Source: Crocodylus rhombifer
Taxonomy: Eukaryota > Chordata > Crocodylia > Crocodylidae
DNA: 64,000 nt
Reading direction: 5' to 3'
Assembly (NCBI GenBank): GCA_038503035.1
Contig: JAVSML010024022.1
Coordinates: 32,534-96,533, forward strand
Part shown: in pieces, positions 49,006 to 58,873 of the stretch
How the letters are laid out: each line of letters opens with the position of its first letter
Numbering within the stretch: the stretch's first letter is position 1
The notes under the pieces: generated by a model
What the model saw: only the letters and a program-made list of their open reading frames with translations
What the model was told of the DNA's origin: nothing
The model's database searches: none
Position numbers and translations under genes: made by a program

Positions 49006-49140
49006 CGGCTGCCTAGCTCGGTCACGCTGCTCCGGCGGGCGCCGCCGGTCCCCTCACACCTTCATGCAGCCGCCGCCGCCCCTCCCCCGCGGGGCTCCGC
49101 CGCGGTTCGGAGCCCAACTTGCAACGGCTCCTGGCAACCG
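49006..49140 (-). other. WASF1: probable WASF1 5' untranslated exon 1
   Basis: On the - strand the sequence AGGCAGCCG is followed by GTAAGTGCC, a near-ideal splice donor with the exon edge at 49006. It sits inside the CpG island, about 1.1 kb upstream of CDC40 and pointing away from it. In vertebrates CDC40 and WASF1 (an actin regulator of the WAVE complex) are head-to-head neighbours, and WASF1 begins with noncoding exons, so this is the expected place and orientation. The start at 49140 is a guess because no initiation site is visible. The exon contains a three-codon upstream ORF (ATG AAG GTG TGA, near 49063). No WASF1 protein sequence is visible in the window, so the identity rests on position and knowledge of synteny. 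Confidence 0.5.
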
Positions 49141-49230
49141 CCCCCCACGCACGCGCCCGGAGGGGGGAGGGGGCGGTGCAGCTACCCGAAGGCTTCACAA
49201 TAGGCGCGCGTGTGTGCGCGCGTGGGGGGG

Positions 49231-49240
49231 AGGGGGCGTG
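49231..49240 (+). promoter_or_regulatory. GC box (SP/KLF type)
   Basis: AGGGGGCGTG in a G-rich run between the two transcription units; a second GC box, GAGGCGGGGC, is at 49521-49530. Confidence 0.5.
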
Positions 49241-49477
49241 GCCTCGCCCCCGGCCGCTCCGCAGCGCGAGGCGCTGTTTCCCCGCCCCTGCCGCAGGCTG
49301 CGTGACTCCGGCCCCTCCCCACTCCTACACAGAGGGACTTCGTCCCGATTTCGCCTCCTCTTCACCCTCCCCTCCCGCGGGAGGGCAGGTGGTACAGTCC
49401 AGCTCGCTCGCCTAGCGCCGGGGGGGAGGGAGGGGTTGGTTGGGTGGAGTCGGGGCTGGGGCAGAACGGGTGTATTG

Positions 49478-49485
49478 TGACGTCT
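49478..49485 (+). promoter_or_regulatory. CRE-like site TGACGTCT
   Basis: One mismatch from the palindromic CRE; 21 bp upstream of a CCAAT box, a frequent pairing in CpG promoters. Confidence 0.45.
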
Positions 49486-49503
49486 AGTAAGCCGGCTCCC
49501 GGC

Positions 49504-49514
49504 AGCCAATCAGA
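49504..49514 (+). promoter_or_regulatory. CCAAT box (NF-Y type)
   Basis: AGCCAATCAGA matches the NF-Y core CCAATCA with good flanks. It lies midway between the two first exons and could serve either direction. Confidence 0.6.
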
Positions 49515-49660
49515 GCAGCCGAGGCGGGGCTATGAAGGGAAGGAGGCGGAGCGGCTGGCTGGTCCAGCGGTGTGGGTGGAGCGCGACCTACAGGTTGGCG
49601 CTCAGGTGTAAGCCTGGCGTGAAAGCGAACGCCCCAGCCGTGAGTCTCTGGGGCGAGCCT

Positions 49661-49672
49661 TGCGCATGCGCA
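49661..49672 (+). promoter_or_regulatory. NRF1 site, perfect palindrome
   Basis: TGCGCATGCGCA is the full symmetric NRF1 binding sequence, typical of bidirectional housekeeping promoters. Confidence 0.7.
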
Positions 49673-49855
49673 CAAGTCATGCAGTCAGGATTCCTCCCAA
49701 TGGTTCTAAAATACCCGCCGCAGGTGTGTGGCGGGTGTCGCCTCGGGAACCAGCTCAACCGCCGCCTCAGCACGCCCGAGCGGGTTAGCGCCTCCAGCAT
49801 GAGCGTTTTCCAGTTGCGGAGCCCTGGAGCAAGGCGGGTATGGGAACCCCACCAG

Positions 49856-49863
49856 TGACGTCA
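49856..49863 (+). promoter_or_regulatory. perfect CRE TGACGTCA
   Basis: The full palindromic CREB/ATF site, immediately followed by ATGGCGAC, which resembles a YY1 core. It is 256 bp upstream of the CDC40 ATG. Confidence 0.65.
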
Positions 49864-50057
49864 TGGCGACGCGGTGCACGCTGGGACTTGGAGTTCGGTG
49901 CCACTGCCGCAGGTCCTGGAAGCTTCAACCAGCCGTTAACGGCCGCGTGAAGCCGTTGCCGCGCCCCCAACCGCCGCCCCCGGCCTGTCCGCCGCGTGGC
50001 TAGGATGAGCCCCTCGCCCTCGCACTCACATGGCGCGGCCCCGCCCGCTGCCGGGGG

Positions 50058-50065
50058 CTTCCGGT
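50058..50065 (-). promoter_or_regulatory. ETS/GABPA site
   Basis: CTTCCGGT (ACCGGAAG on the - strand), the high-affinity ETS core, 54 bp upstream of the CDC40 start codon. Such sites usually lie near the transcription start. Confidence 0.6.
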
Positions 50066-50118
50066 GCGCCTGAGGCAGCTGCCGGGACCCGGCCGCTCCC
50101 GCCGTGCCCCGCGCCAAC

Positions 50119-50295
50119 ATGTCGGCCGCCATCGCCGCCCTGGCTTCTTATGGCAGCGATTCCGAGTCGGACGCGGAGGCCGAGGGCGACGCGCGGCCGC
50201 TGGTGGCCAGCCGGGACGCCGTGCTGCACCTGCGCGCGCCGCCCGCTGCCCCCCAGCCGCTGCCCGTCGACGCCGCCCCGGACGTGGCCGTAAAG
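50119..50295 (+). CDS. CDC40: CDC40 exon 1 (pre-mRNA-processing factor 17), partial
   Basis: CDC40/PRP17 is a WD40-repeat spliceosome protein that acts at the second catalytic step of splicing in the nucleus. This exon encodes the first 59 residues, starting MSAAIAALASYGSDSESDAE and ending DAAPDVAVK. The family N-terminus has the same layout: MSAAIAALA, a glycine/serine/acidic patch, then a hydrophobic segment ending APEVAVK at the exon 1 border. The start chosen is the ATG at 50119, with A at -3; an in-frame GTG 15 bp upstream is ignored. Translation is open up to AAG (50293-50295), followed by the donor GTGGGT in phase 0. The low-complexity acidic stretch is likely disordered. The WD40 domain lies in later exons, beyond the window. 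An out-of-frame ATG at 50030 would overlap the start if transcription began upstream of it; the ETS site at 50058 hints that it begins further downstream. Confidence 0.93.
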
Positions 50296-51161
50296 GTGGG
50301 TCCTGGCTAGGGCTGCCCCGCCGCTGCGGCGCTTGGTCCCCGGCTCGGAACCCGGGCTGAACCGGGGCGGTACCCACGTGCGGGGTGAAGGGTGGTGGCG
50401 GGGCGGGGGGGAGTTTGCTTTGCTTTGTTTTGCTCGAGGCTCTACAGGTGGCTGCTGCCAGAGCCTGACACAGGCCTGGACAGAAAGGGGCCAGAAAATG
50501 GTCATTTTGTTCCCCTTTGTCCAGTTATTATCATCATAATCTCTGGCGGAGGAGGACTGAATACTGCTGTGGGAGGCCATCAAGACTTTCTGCCCAGTCC
50601 TGGGGGGGCATCTACTTCACTATGCTGCTTTTCTTGTTCTTAGCAGGGCCCCAGTATCCTCAGTTCGGCCTGTACAAGCCCTCTGGGGGTTTGGCCCTAG
50701 TGAACCAGGAAATGTTGTTCCACACTAGGACTAAGAGGCCTGCTGCTGCCCAGAGTAGGCAACAGGTTTAAAACAAGCAAGAGAACGTATGCCTGAATCT
50801 CTCTGTGGGACCCTACTGCATGTCCAGCCAGTGCTGTTTGTCCCCTGAGTGCTCTTCTTGGTCAAAGGAGTCTACAGAGATGAAGTGACGTTTCTTTCCA
50901 AGCTGGAGTGCTCTGATTTCTCTGAGCTCTTGGAAACTGTAAACCTGTAACTTGGTCATGGCAAAGCACCAAGAGAAAGATAGATTTGGCACCATGTGTA
51001 GGTGTTGGAAGCAGATAATGCAGCCAGGTTCAGGAAGGGATCGGAGACATTCATAGTAGGATGGATCTGCTGATGGCAGCGAAACAGAATGGTTGGATGT
51101 GTCCTCAGGTATCTCTCACTTTGTGGATGCCAGGGAAGATATTGAAATAGGAGATAAATTA
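50296..51161 (+). other. CDC40: CDC40 intron 1, beginning
   Basis: It starts with the donor GTGGGT. CpG-rich sequence fades by about 50390. No second exon is visible here, and no sequence encoding the conserved DLETG..HLDPAVKEVQYNPTYE region was found up to 64000, so intron 1 is at least 13.7 kb. Confidence 0.7.
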
Positions 51162-51169
51162 CTCTGGAG

Positions 51170-51547
51170 CAGGAGTGCTCAACCTCTGGCCCATGGGCCA
51201 TATCAAGCCCACAGAGCCATGGCATCCAACCCATGAGGGAAAACTTAGCAGTGGGGGAGCGGTGAAAGCTCCGCACTTCCCAGATCCAGCTCTGCCTGAG
51301 CCATTGCTGCACAGTGTGATCAGGGCTGGACCTGACCCCTACATGTCCAGATCAGGCCAGACCTCTGTACCTTCCCTTCCCCCTCCGCCATCTCCACCTC
51401 TACACCTGAAGAGGGATCAGCCCCCCTGGCTCTTCTCCCCTTCCCTGGCCCCACATGCTGAGTCAAGCTCACCAGCCAGATCTGGCCTGTAGACAGACCT
51501 GGCACTAATCATCTGGCCTGCGGGGCACAAAGGGTTGGGCACTGCTG
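51170..51547. mobile_element. non-autonomous hAT element
   Basis: The left end CAGGAGTGCTCAACC and right end GGGTTGGGCACTGCTG are inverted relatives. Flanking CTCTGGAG (51162-51169) and TTCTAGAG (51548-51555) differ by two transitions. The 'ggcccatgggcc' near the left end and 'ggcctgcggg' near the right continue the inverted terminal match. Confidence 0.85.
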
Positions 51548-51625
51548 TTCTAGAGAAATCCATTCTGATGCTCTCCTGCAACGTCAGAGACCAGCTACTT
51601 GGCTAGATAGCTCATTGGTCTTACC

Positions 51626-51879
51626 CAGTGTGGCACTTTTTATATTCTTGCTTTATGGCCTTGAGGTCTTTTCAGGGATGCTGTTAGTTGTGCAAACAAG
51701 ATTCACAAGATAAACTCAGAGATATCCATTAGGAATTATTTCAGCCCTGCTGTGGCTTTTCTGGTTTCCCTGCAACAGAAGAATTTCTCTGTTATTTTTC
51801 TGTAGTCAAAACCTGAATAAAAACTAAGGGCTGGTGTTTTCTGACGTTGCCTCCAGTTTAACAGGTTTGAGACTCACTG
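51626..51879. mobile_element. hAT-like element related to 30162-30459
   Basis: The interior ('gattcacaagataaac', 'ctgcaacagaagaatt', 'ctgtagtcaaaa') matches the 30162 element in order. The right end reads GTTTGAGACTCACTG; the left end is poorly kept and no duplication is seen. Confidence 0.65.
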
Positions 51880-51927
51880 GTGTATCTTGTACCCTCTAGT
51901 GTTTCTCTATACCTGGCTTTCCAAATA

Positions 51928-52240
51928 CAGTAAAAGCTATGTTATCCAGCACTTAATGAACCGGTTTTGCTTTTGCCATGTCTGCCAGCACGCCGGAAGT
52001 CCCACTTCGGGCCACAGCCCGGGGCAAAACAGCCTGTGTGGGGGGCCCCCTGCCTGTTCCCCAGCACACTGATGCTAGGGGAGGGGCGGCACAGTGCCTG
52101 TTCCCCGGCACACTGACACACTGGATGCGGCGGGCGGGACAACAGCCCGACCAGGCAAAGATGCCTCCCAAGTAACTGGCATATTTGGTTATCCGGCACC
52201 CCCCGTTTCCCATGGGTGCCAGATAACCAAATTTAGTTTG
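51928..52240. mobile_element. pogo/Tigger-like mariner element, non-autonomous
   Basis: The left terminus CAGTAAAAGCTATGTTATCC follows a TA dinucleotide and matches the CAGTAAAAnCTnnGTTATCCGGCA style of pogo-type elements. Near the right end, GGTTATCCGGCACCC and GGGTGCCAGATAACC form a palindrome (52183-52232). The internal GC-rich part repeats 'gcctgttccccRgcacactga' twice, near 52050 and 52097. No transposase frame. The right border is approximate. Confidence 0.65.
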
Positions 52241-54514
52241 GTTGACCAGCTGCCTGAGGTACTGTCAACAGCAGCAATGAAAACTGACTAGTAACTTTAG
52301 TTTCACTCTGACTGTTTGCAAAGCTGTGAACTCTAGAAGGATGGGACACGAGCTCAGAAGGCTAGGATGCAATTGGCTCACTTTTTTTTTTTTTTGTTGG
52401 AACTGTAAGGTATAGAAAGCTAAAAGCTTAACAGAATGGGATGCCAGAATAACAACTTGCCCATTTCCACAGAATGTTTGCTATGGCCTGGTGGCATCTG
52501 GGTGGATGGAGCTTTGTCACCTTAATGTCTTGAGTTAATACATGTACTACTGTAACTGTATTATTATTTGTTCATGTTTGTCGCTTGGTGCTCAGACATT
52601 TCTAGATTCCGGTTTTGCAGTTTCCAATCACTTTGGGAGGTCGCAGTGTCCCAGGTGTGAAAGAAACATAGCTTAGCATCTGCAGAGTCCTCTGAACAAG
52701 AACAGAGATAAGTGGCAAGAGGTATTGGCTGTATGTAGAGTAAGGTCCAACAGCAAGATTAATTTGGAAGGCCCAAACTACTTTACTCTGATCAGTGATT
52801 AGAAGCTACTACATCATGTTTAATGGGTGTTTTAATTCTAATCCTGCTTGAAATATACTTTTGCAAGGGCCATTCTTTAGAGAGTCAGGTGGAAAACACT
52901 AACTTCAGATTACTGTAAAAACTGTGATCCTGCCTTATAGTCTAGATGTCATGTGTTCTGAAAGTATGCATGTCATCTTAAATCAGTCCTGCAAAACTGT
53001 TTTTAAAACTTACTCCTTTAGGCAAGATAGAGGGGATAAGCAAACTAACAAGGTATATTTTGGGCTAGCAGCACAAAGTCTTACATTTGGTGAATGAGCA
53101 ATCTTGAAGAGCCAAATAAAAGTAAAGGTGGGGCTGCTAATCAGTGGGCACAGACTGTTGTTTCTATTGAACTATGTTACTATCAAAGTATGCTTTCAGT
53201 ATCATTGCTACCACTGACAGTTGCTTAAAGTGTTCAAACTTTTAGTAGGACTGAAGTGTTGTAGATATGGTGGTCCAGGAAAGATACAAGAGACAAGGAA
53301 GGGGTTTTTTTGTGGTGTTGTATAATTAGGAAATATGTTGGACAAGCATTCAGGCATGGAGTGCTCTTTTACCATATCTATTGTTTACTCCAATATCAAG
53401 TTAAATAATTTGTTATCTTTGTGTTATTTTAGTTTAATTTCCCCTTGTGATCCCTGCCAGATCCCAAAGTTATAAGCCAGCCTATAAAAGGTGTATGTGC
53501 GCAAATGCACCACCCTGCCTTTACCTTGTCAAACCAGGATTCAGAGACTTCATGCCTCCTTGTCTCTTCCCCAGAACATTAATGGCTCCAGTCAGGTTAG
53601 TGAAAATAAAGATATAAAGCTGAGGCCTGGCCTACCTTTGTTTTTGCTGATGGAGTTATTTTAGTTAGTGTGGAAAAATGGCACCGCTAATTGAACTGGC
53701 TATGCTAGCAAAACTGTAGCAAAGATTTTATACCAAAAAGAGACTTTTACAGGTATATCTTATTCTGTTAAGGACGATGAGTTAAGCCAGGACTGGAGCC
53801 AAAGGCTATACCAGCGGGGCCCCTGGCCCCTCCAGACTGCGCACAGTGCACAAGTGGGTGCTTCCCTTGCAGGTACAGTTTTATACAGCATTTACTTAGT
53901 ATAGTCTATGATGGGGTCTAAGTGCTACTGTAATGCAGTGAATATTTAGTTCTGTTTTCTGAGACCCTCAGTAAGGTGCCACCTTAGAGTAGCCTGATCC
54001 TCCATTTAAGTATGCAAGTAAGTCAACATGCTGTGGTCCTCTATATTCAATACAGCTGATGGCTCTGATGACTACTCGATACTTGCTTTGTATTAGGAAG
54101 AGAATATCTACCACTACCAGCAGAGCTGTTTTTGCTATGGGCAAGTTGGTAACCAGAGTAAATGATCTCAGGCTGTTAAACTGAGTAGTCTTGCTATGCC
54201 CTTTTCCATAAGCTTAAATAAGAGGGGAAGACTTGGTACAGAAGGTGTGTCACTGGTGTCAAGAAGAGACTTGGTACAAACTATTCATGTGCATCTCAGT
54301 GAACCAGGCACCCTGCCCTCCTTCAAGGCAATAAATTATTCCTGTTAGCACTGGATCCATTTCTTCACTACAGGCCTTTACCACCAGGAAATATTATCGG
54401 TCTCAAGCATAGGTTTATAGCCAAAGTTCTCTGTACACCTCCACTACATCGAAGTGACACTGTCTGAATCTCAAGCAGCAAAGATTTGGCAGTTGTCCCT
54501 TTAGCACATAGTCA
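52241..54514. other. CDC40 intron 1, unassigned, with a T-run
   Basis: A T-run lies at about 52382-52395. No exon, RNA gene or recognisable transposon. Confidence 0.45.
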
Positions 54515-55340
54515 GTTTCATAGATTTCATAGACATTAGGGCTGGAAGGGACCTCGGGAGATCGAGTCCAGCCCCCTGCCCAAGGGGCAGGAAGTCAGCT
54601 GGGGTCATAGGATCCCAGCAAGATAAGCATCCAATTTACTCTTGAAGGTGTTCAATGTAGGTGCTTGAACCACCTCTGCTGGCAGACTGTTCCAGACCTT
54701 GGGGACTCAGACAGGAAAGAAATTCTTCCTTATGTCCAGCCTGAAACGGTCTTGCAGGAGTTTGTGACCGTTCGACCTCGTCATCCCTTGGGGTGCTCTG
54801 GTGAACAAACGTTCCCCCAGATACTGCTGGTCACCCCTGATAAACTTATAGGTGGCCATTGGATCACCCCTGAGCCTACGCTTTTCCAGGCTAAAGAGTC
54901 CCATGGCTCTCAGCCTGTCATCGTAAGATCTGTTTTCCTGACCTCTGATCACGCGCGTGGCTCTCCTCTGGACTCTCTCAAGCTTCTCCACATCCTTTTT
55001 GAATTGTGGAGCCCAAAACTGGACGCAGTACTCCAGCTGCGGCCTCACCAAGGCCGAGTACAAGGGGAGAATGACGTCCCGGGATTTGCTCGAGAAGCAT
55101 CTATGGATGCAAGCCAGCGTTTTGGTCGCTTTACTAGCCGCAGCATCGCGTTGGAGGCTCATGTTCATCTTGTGATCAATGATGACCCCCCAAGTCTCTT
55201 TCTTCTGTAGTGCTATCCAACGTAGCACTGCCAAGCCTATAAGGAAGCTGCAGGTTTTTCCTCCCAAGGTGGAGAACCTTGCATTTTTCGGTGTTAAACA
55301 CCATGAGGTTCTCGTCTGCCCATTTGCTGAGCTTGTCCAG
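54515..55340 (-). mobile_element. CR1 3' fragment, young, same family as 5601-8744
   Basis: The tail is at 54515-54540 (TTTCATAGATTTCATAGACA). The body decodes on the - strand as the ORF2 C-terminal half in two frames joined near 55195: PKNARFSTLGGKTCSF, then GVIIDHKMNMSLQRDAAASKATKTLACIHRCFSSKSRDVILPLYSAL and on to RFRLDIRKNFF. It is very close in sequence to the + copy. The 5' truncation lies just after the FADD-containing region, at about 55340. Confidence 0.94.
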
Positions 55341-55986
55341 ATTATTTTGTGCAGATTCACAGCAGCTCTAACTGAATCTGCACAGAATAAAGGGAGCTGA
55401 GGTTTGAGTTTAGGATATATGGTCTCCTGTTCTGTTAGAGAAGAAGAAAGCCGATAAGAAATTGACTGGGGCTGGTACCAGCTTCAGCTGCATGCTGACC
55501 ATGGGCTGTGGTAGAGGGGAAGTTGAATAAGAAAGATGGAGATGTGGGACTTTGTGAAAGGAAAGAGTGATTTCATGAGACACAACTGCCCTCCTGCCCC
55601 CAGGACCTGGGCCATGCACCTCTTATGTATTTGGAGGCTAAAGACTACATGGGTTAAGTATTTTGATGTCTGCCTTAAGCTTGCTATTTCTTGAGCTCTT
55701 TTTTTTCTGTTTTTACTGACTTCAAAAGTACATGTGTATTTTGTGTCTCTTGTCAGATGCCTACAGCATTGGCAAGACTTGTAATAAAGATCCCAGGTTA
55801 AGTCTTGCCCTCCAAAATCAGCAAAGCCTATGCTTTACCTCAGTCTATTATATACATCCTTTATTAATGTTAAAATGACACTTTAAAAGTTGGGAATTGT
55901 ACTAATAAACTGCAGCTTTTAAAAAGATTCTTGAAATTCTCTTTGTCTGTTTAATATTAATAGTGGCCCACTGCTGATATCAATGA
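55341..55986. other. CDC40 intron 1, unassigned
   Basis: No recognised feature. Confidence 0.4.
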
Positions 55987-55994
55987 TAAATTAT

Positions 55995-56881
55995 TAAGGG
56001 TGCACCGATGACTATTTTTTTTTTTGGCCGATACCGATGGCCGATTATTAACAAGCCATATTGGCTGATAACAATCCGAAAGCCAATTTACAGGAATGCA
56101 GCCCAGCAGCTTGGAGAGCAGCATCTGGCCAGTAAGTCTGTGGAGAAGGAAAGGGATGTGGAGGGTGCAGATCAAGGGCCCCCCCCCCTTGCAATCATGA
56201 GGGACTGAGTGGGGCAGAGACTGCCCAGCCAGGGTGGTGAATGCAACCCTGCTGGGAGTGAAACAGCTGTGGGCAACTTGTCCAGGGGGGTGAGGGGTGG
56301 CTCCCTGCTGCTGCACGCACCCTGAGGGAGCCATGGGGGGCATGTGCCCCCCTGAGATGTGCACGAGGCAAGGACAGGTTCTAGGCTTGGGGCTGGGGTT
56401 GTGCCAGCCTCTTTCTGGTGGGGGAGGCTGGCTTGGAGTTGCGCTTGGGGTGGGCAGCAGCACCACTGGGAGGGTGTCTGTGGTGAATTTTGGGATGGAT
56501 AATAGTCCACCCCATAGCCACCCCTCCCAGTGCCACCACCACCTGACCTGAGCACAGCCCCAACCCACCCCCCCACATCCCACGGATGAGCCGCCTATGG
56601 CTCTGTCCCACTTCTGGCAGGGTTGCATTCACCAGCTTGGCTGGGCAGCCCATACCCCTACCCTTTTCCCACTCCCTCACTCACTATGGGATCCTTAATC
56701 TGCTGGATTTTCCAGCTTGACAGTGCTTTCTGAGCTGTCGAGCTGCATTCCTGGCCACGTGCATGCTGCAGCTGTGCACATACACGCAACATTTATTAGT
56801 GACATTATCAGCTACACTGGCCGAAAACAGCCAATTGCTGATAATGTTAATTTTCTTTTTATCAGTGCTGGTGCACCTCTA
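55995..56881. mobile_element. hAT family A element, full length, perfect 8-bp TSD
   Basis: The left end TAAGGGTGCACCGATG and right end GCTGGTGCACCTCTA are inverted relatives. TAAATTAT flanks both sides exactly (55987-55994 and 56882-56889). At 887 bp it shows what the 4856 element looked like before its CR1 insertion: AT-rich ends with GGCCGATACCGATGGCCGAT near the left, a 'taagtctgt' segment, a GC-rich middle, and 'cattatcagc' near the right. Non-coding. Confidence 0.94.
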
Positions 56882-56889
56882 TAAATTAT

Positions 56890-58705
56890 TCTTAGCAGAC
56901 AGAATTGAAATTAAATACTAATATATAAAGCATCTCCATCCAAGTTGTGTGCCATATTGAAGAATAATTTCACTGCTATATTCCTATTTTAGTTGCATGG
57001 AAAATTTTTGTAAGAATTTGCACAGACATCTAAAAAAAAACTGTTGAAAATTTCAGATTATCTAAAGAATTTCAATGTGGAAAAGACAAGTGATTTGTTG
57101 TGCTAACAAGATTTGTTAAAGCATGTGAATTTGCATACAAATGTGTAAATGAATCATACAGTTCACTTGCAACAAATGTAGACTAAAAGATGAAGGCCCC
57201 CTTTTCATTTACTTTTTAAAGTCTGGGACAGGTGCCCAGAATTTGTAAATGAGATAGGGAGATGTTCAGAATTCTTAAGAGCAGGACATTAAAATCTAGG
57301 ATTCATTCAGTGGTGGCTGCCTAGAAATTGACTGGGAGAGGGGGAGCACATTGGAGATAAAGGCCTGTCATCCTTGACTTTATACATGGGAGGAAGTCGA
57401 TTTATTGGATAATGAAAATGTGGAAATTTCGAGCTTGTGGCTTTGAGAGAAGGGGGGCAAAGTTGCTTCTGATCTTGATAGGGCTAATGGTCTAGGTCCT
57501 CGGGCTCACAAATAGTTGGACAACCTTTGCTAGCCTGGTAATGGTGATTACCCTTTATATGAGAGATAAGGCTAATACATCTTCAAAATCTCTAGTCCAT
57601 TTACTGAAGTATTTTGATCATACAGTATTAAACAGTTTGTTTATTTATTTTAGTTTCATAAATCAGCAACTTTATTCACTAATTTCTTTTCAGTGAGCAA
57701 AACAGTAACTGTACCATATATCTGATTCTCCCAAATCTATTCAAGAGTTATATACTATATTTTTCACATGTTTTTAAACAGTGATGCCTCCAAAGTATTC
57801 AGCCTTGTGTTGCTGAACACAAAACTGAGAAGGAAGACTTTCATTTAATACATTAATAACATTATCCCACATCTCTGGAGCACCGTACTGGGTATTAGAC
57901 AAGTATTGTGTCTGATCCAGTACAGATACACACATCATAAATCAAAGCTTTTTGTTATTGCAACATCAATATTGGGAAGAACTAGAAACATGAGATGTGT
58001 GGCTCCACGAGGAAAAGAAGCAGTCAATATTTTGGTTTTGATTGGGTGCTCAGAACAAGCACAGTTCCAATATAAGATCAATATCCTTAGTTGCATGTAG
58101 GCATTAAATAATACTATGGAAACTGAATCGACTTGCAATATATTTGTAATTTTTGCCAAAAATAAGTTGCAAAATGTAAGCATTTTTAACCCTTCTTTAA
58201 ATTACAATTTTATCTAATTAATAGTGGGAGAAATTATTATAAATCCCACCTATTTAAATTATGTTGTGTTTAAGCATTTTCCTGGGTGGACTAGAGTGCT
58301 TAGGAGCTTTGCAAGATCAAATCTGAATGCAGGACACTCCTCTGTAAATACCATGCATCTCATGGCAGGAAATCTTTAAATTTCTTGTTCAAGAAAATGT
58401 CATGTACTTAACAATTCTTGAATAAATCACTTAAGACTCTGAAGTGATAAATCTTTTCTGTGACCCATGGAATGGGGTCTCCATTTACTTCATTTTAATA
58501 GATAATTAAAATCAGGTAAATCTTGTGGAAAGTAACTGCCCTTGTTAGTTTCTTGACTAAATTAATTTCAGACGGGAGGGGAGGAAGTCTGAAAACATTT
58601 TAACTTTACTGTCCAAAAAAAATGTAGAGTTCCCTATTTGTGGGAGGTGGCAAGGGAATCACAGTTTGAAAGACCACCTATTTACCTTAGTTCCTCTGGC
58701 AAATT
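56890..58705. other. CDC40 intron 1, AT-rich, unassigned
   Basis: No recognised exon or mobile element. Confidence 0.4.
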
Positions 58706-58873
58706 CAATCATAGAAAATTAGGGTTGGAAGGGATATCAGGAGGTCATCTAGTTCAATTCCCTGCCCAAACCAGGACCATCCTCAGGTAGATCATCCCAA
58801 GCAAAGCTTTGTCTAGCTGGATTTAAAAACCTCCAAGGTTGTAGACTCTGCAACTGTCTGGGTAACCTGTTTT

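Larger units (their letters stand above)
48770..50390. promoter_or_regulatory. CpG island, bidirectional promoter of WASF1 (-) and CDC40 (+)
   Basis: A long, sharply bounded block rich in CpG, unlike the CpG-poor surroundings. It holds the CDC40 start on the + strand and a strong splice donor on the - strand, so transcription very likely starts in both directions. There is no TATA box near either start, as usual for housekeeping CpG promoters. Factor motifs are listed separately. The stretch between the two first exons is about 1 kb. Confidence 0.85.

Noticed and set aside
48788..49480. 230-codon Pro/Arg-rich + strand frame
   Set aside because: Compositional frame in the CpG island, running against the direction of the expected WASF1 exon, with no recognisable domain.
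50030..50293. 87-codon frame overlapping CDC40 exon 1 in another frame
   Set aside because: It shares no resemblance to a known protein; the CDC40 frame with its family N-terminus and phase-0 donor explains the exon.
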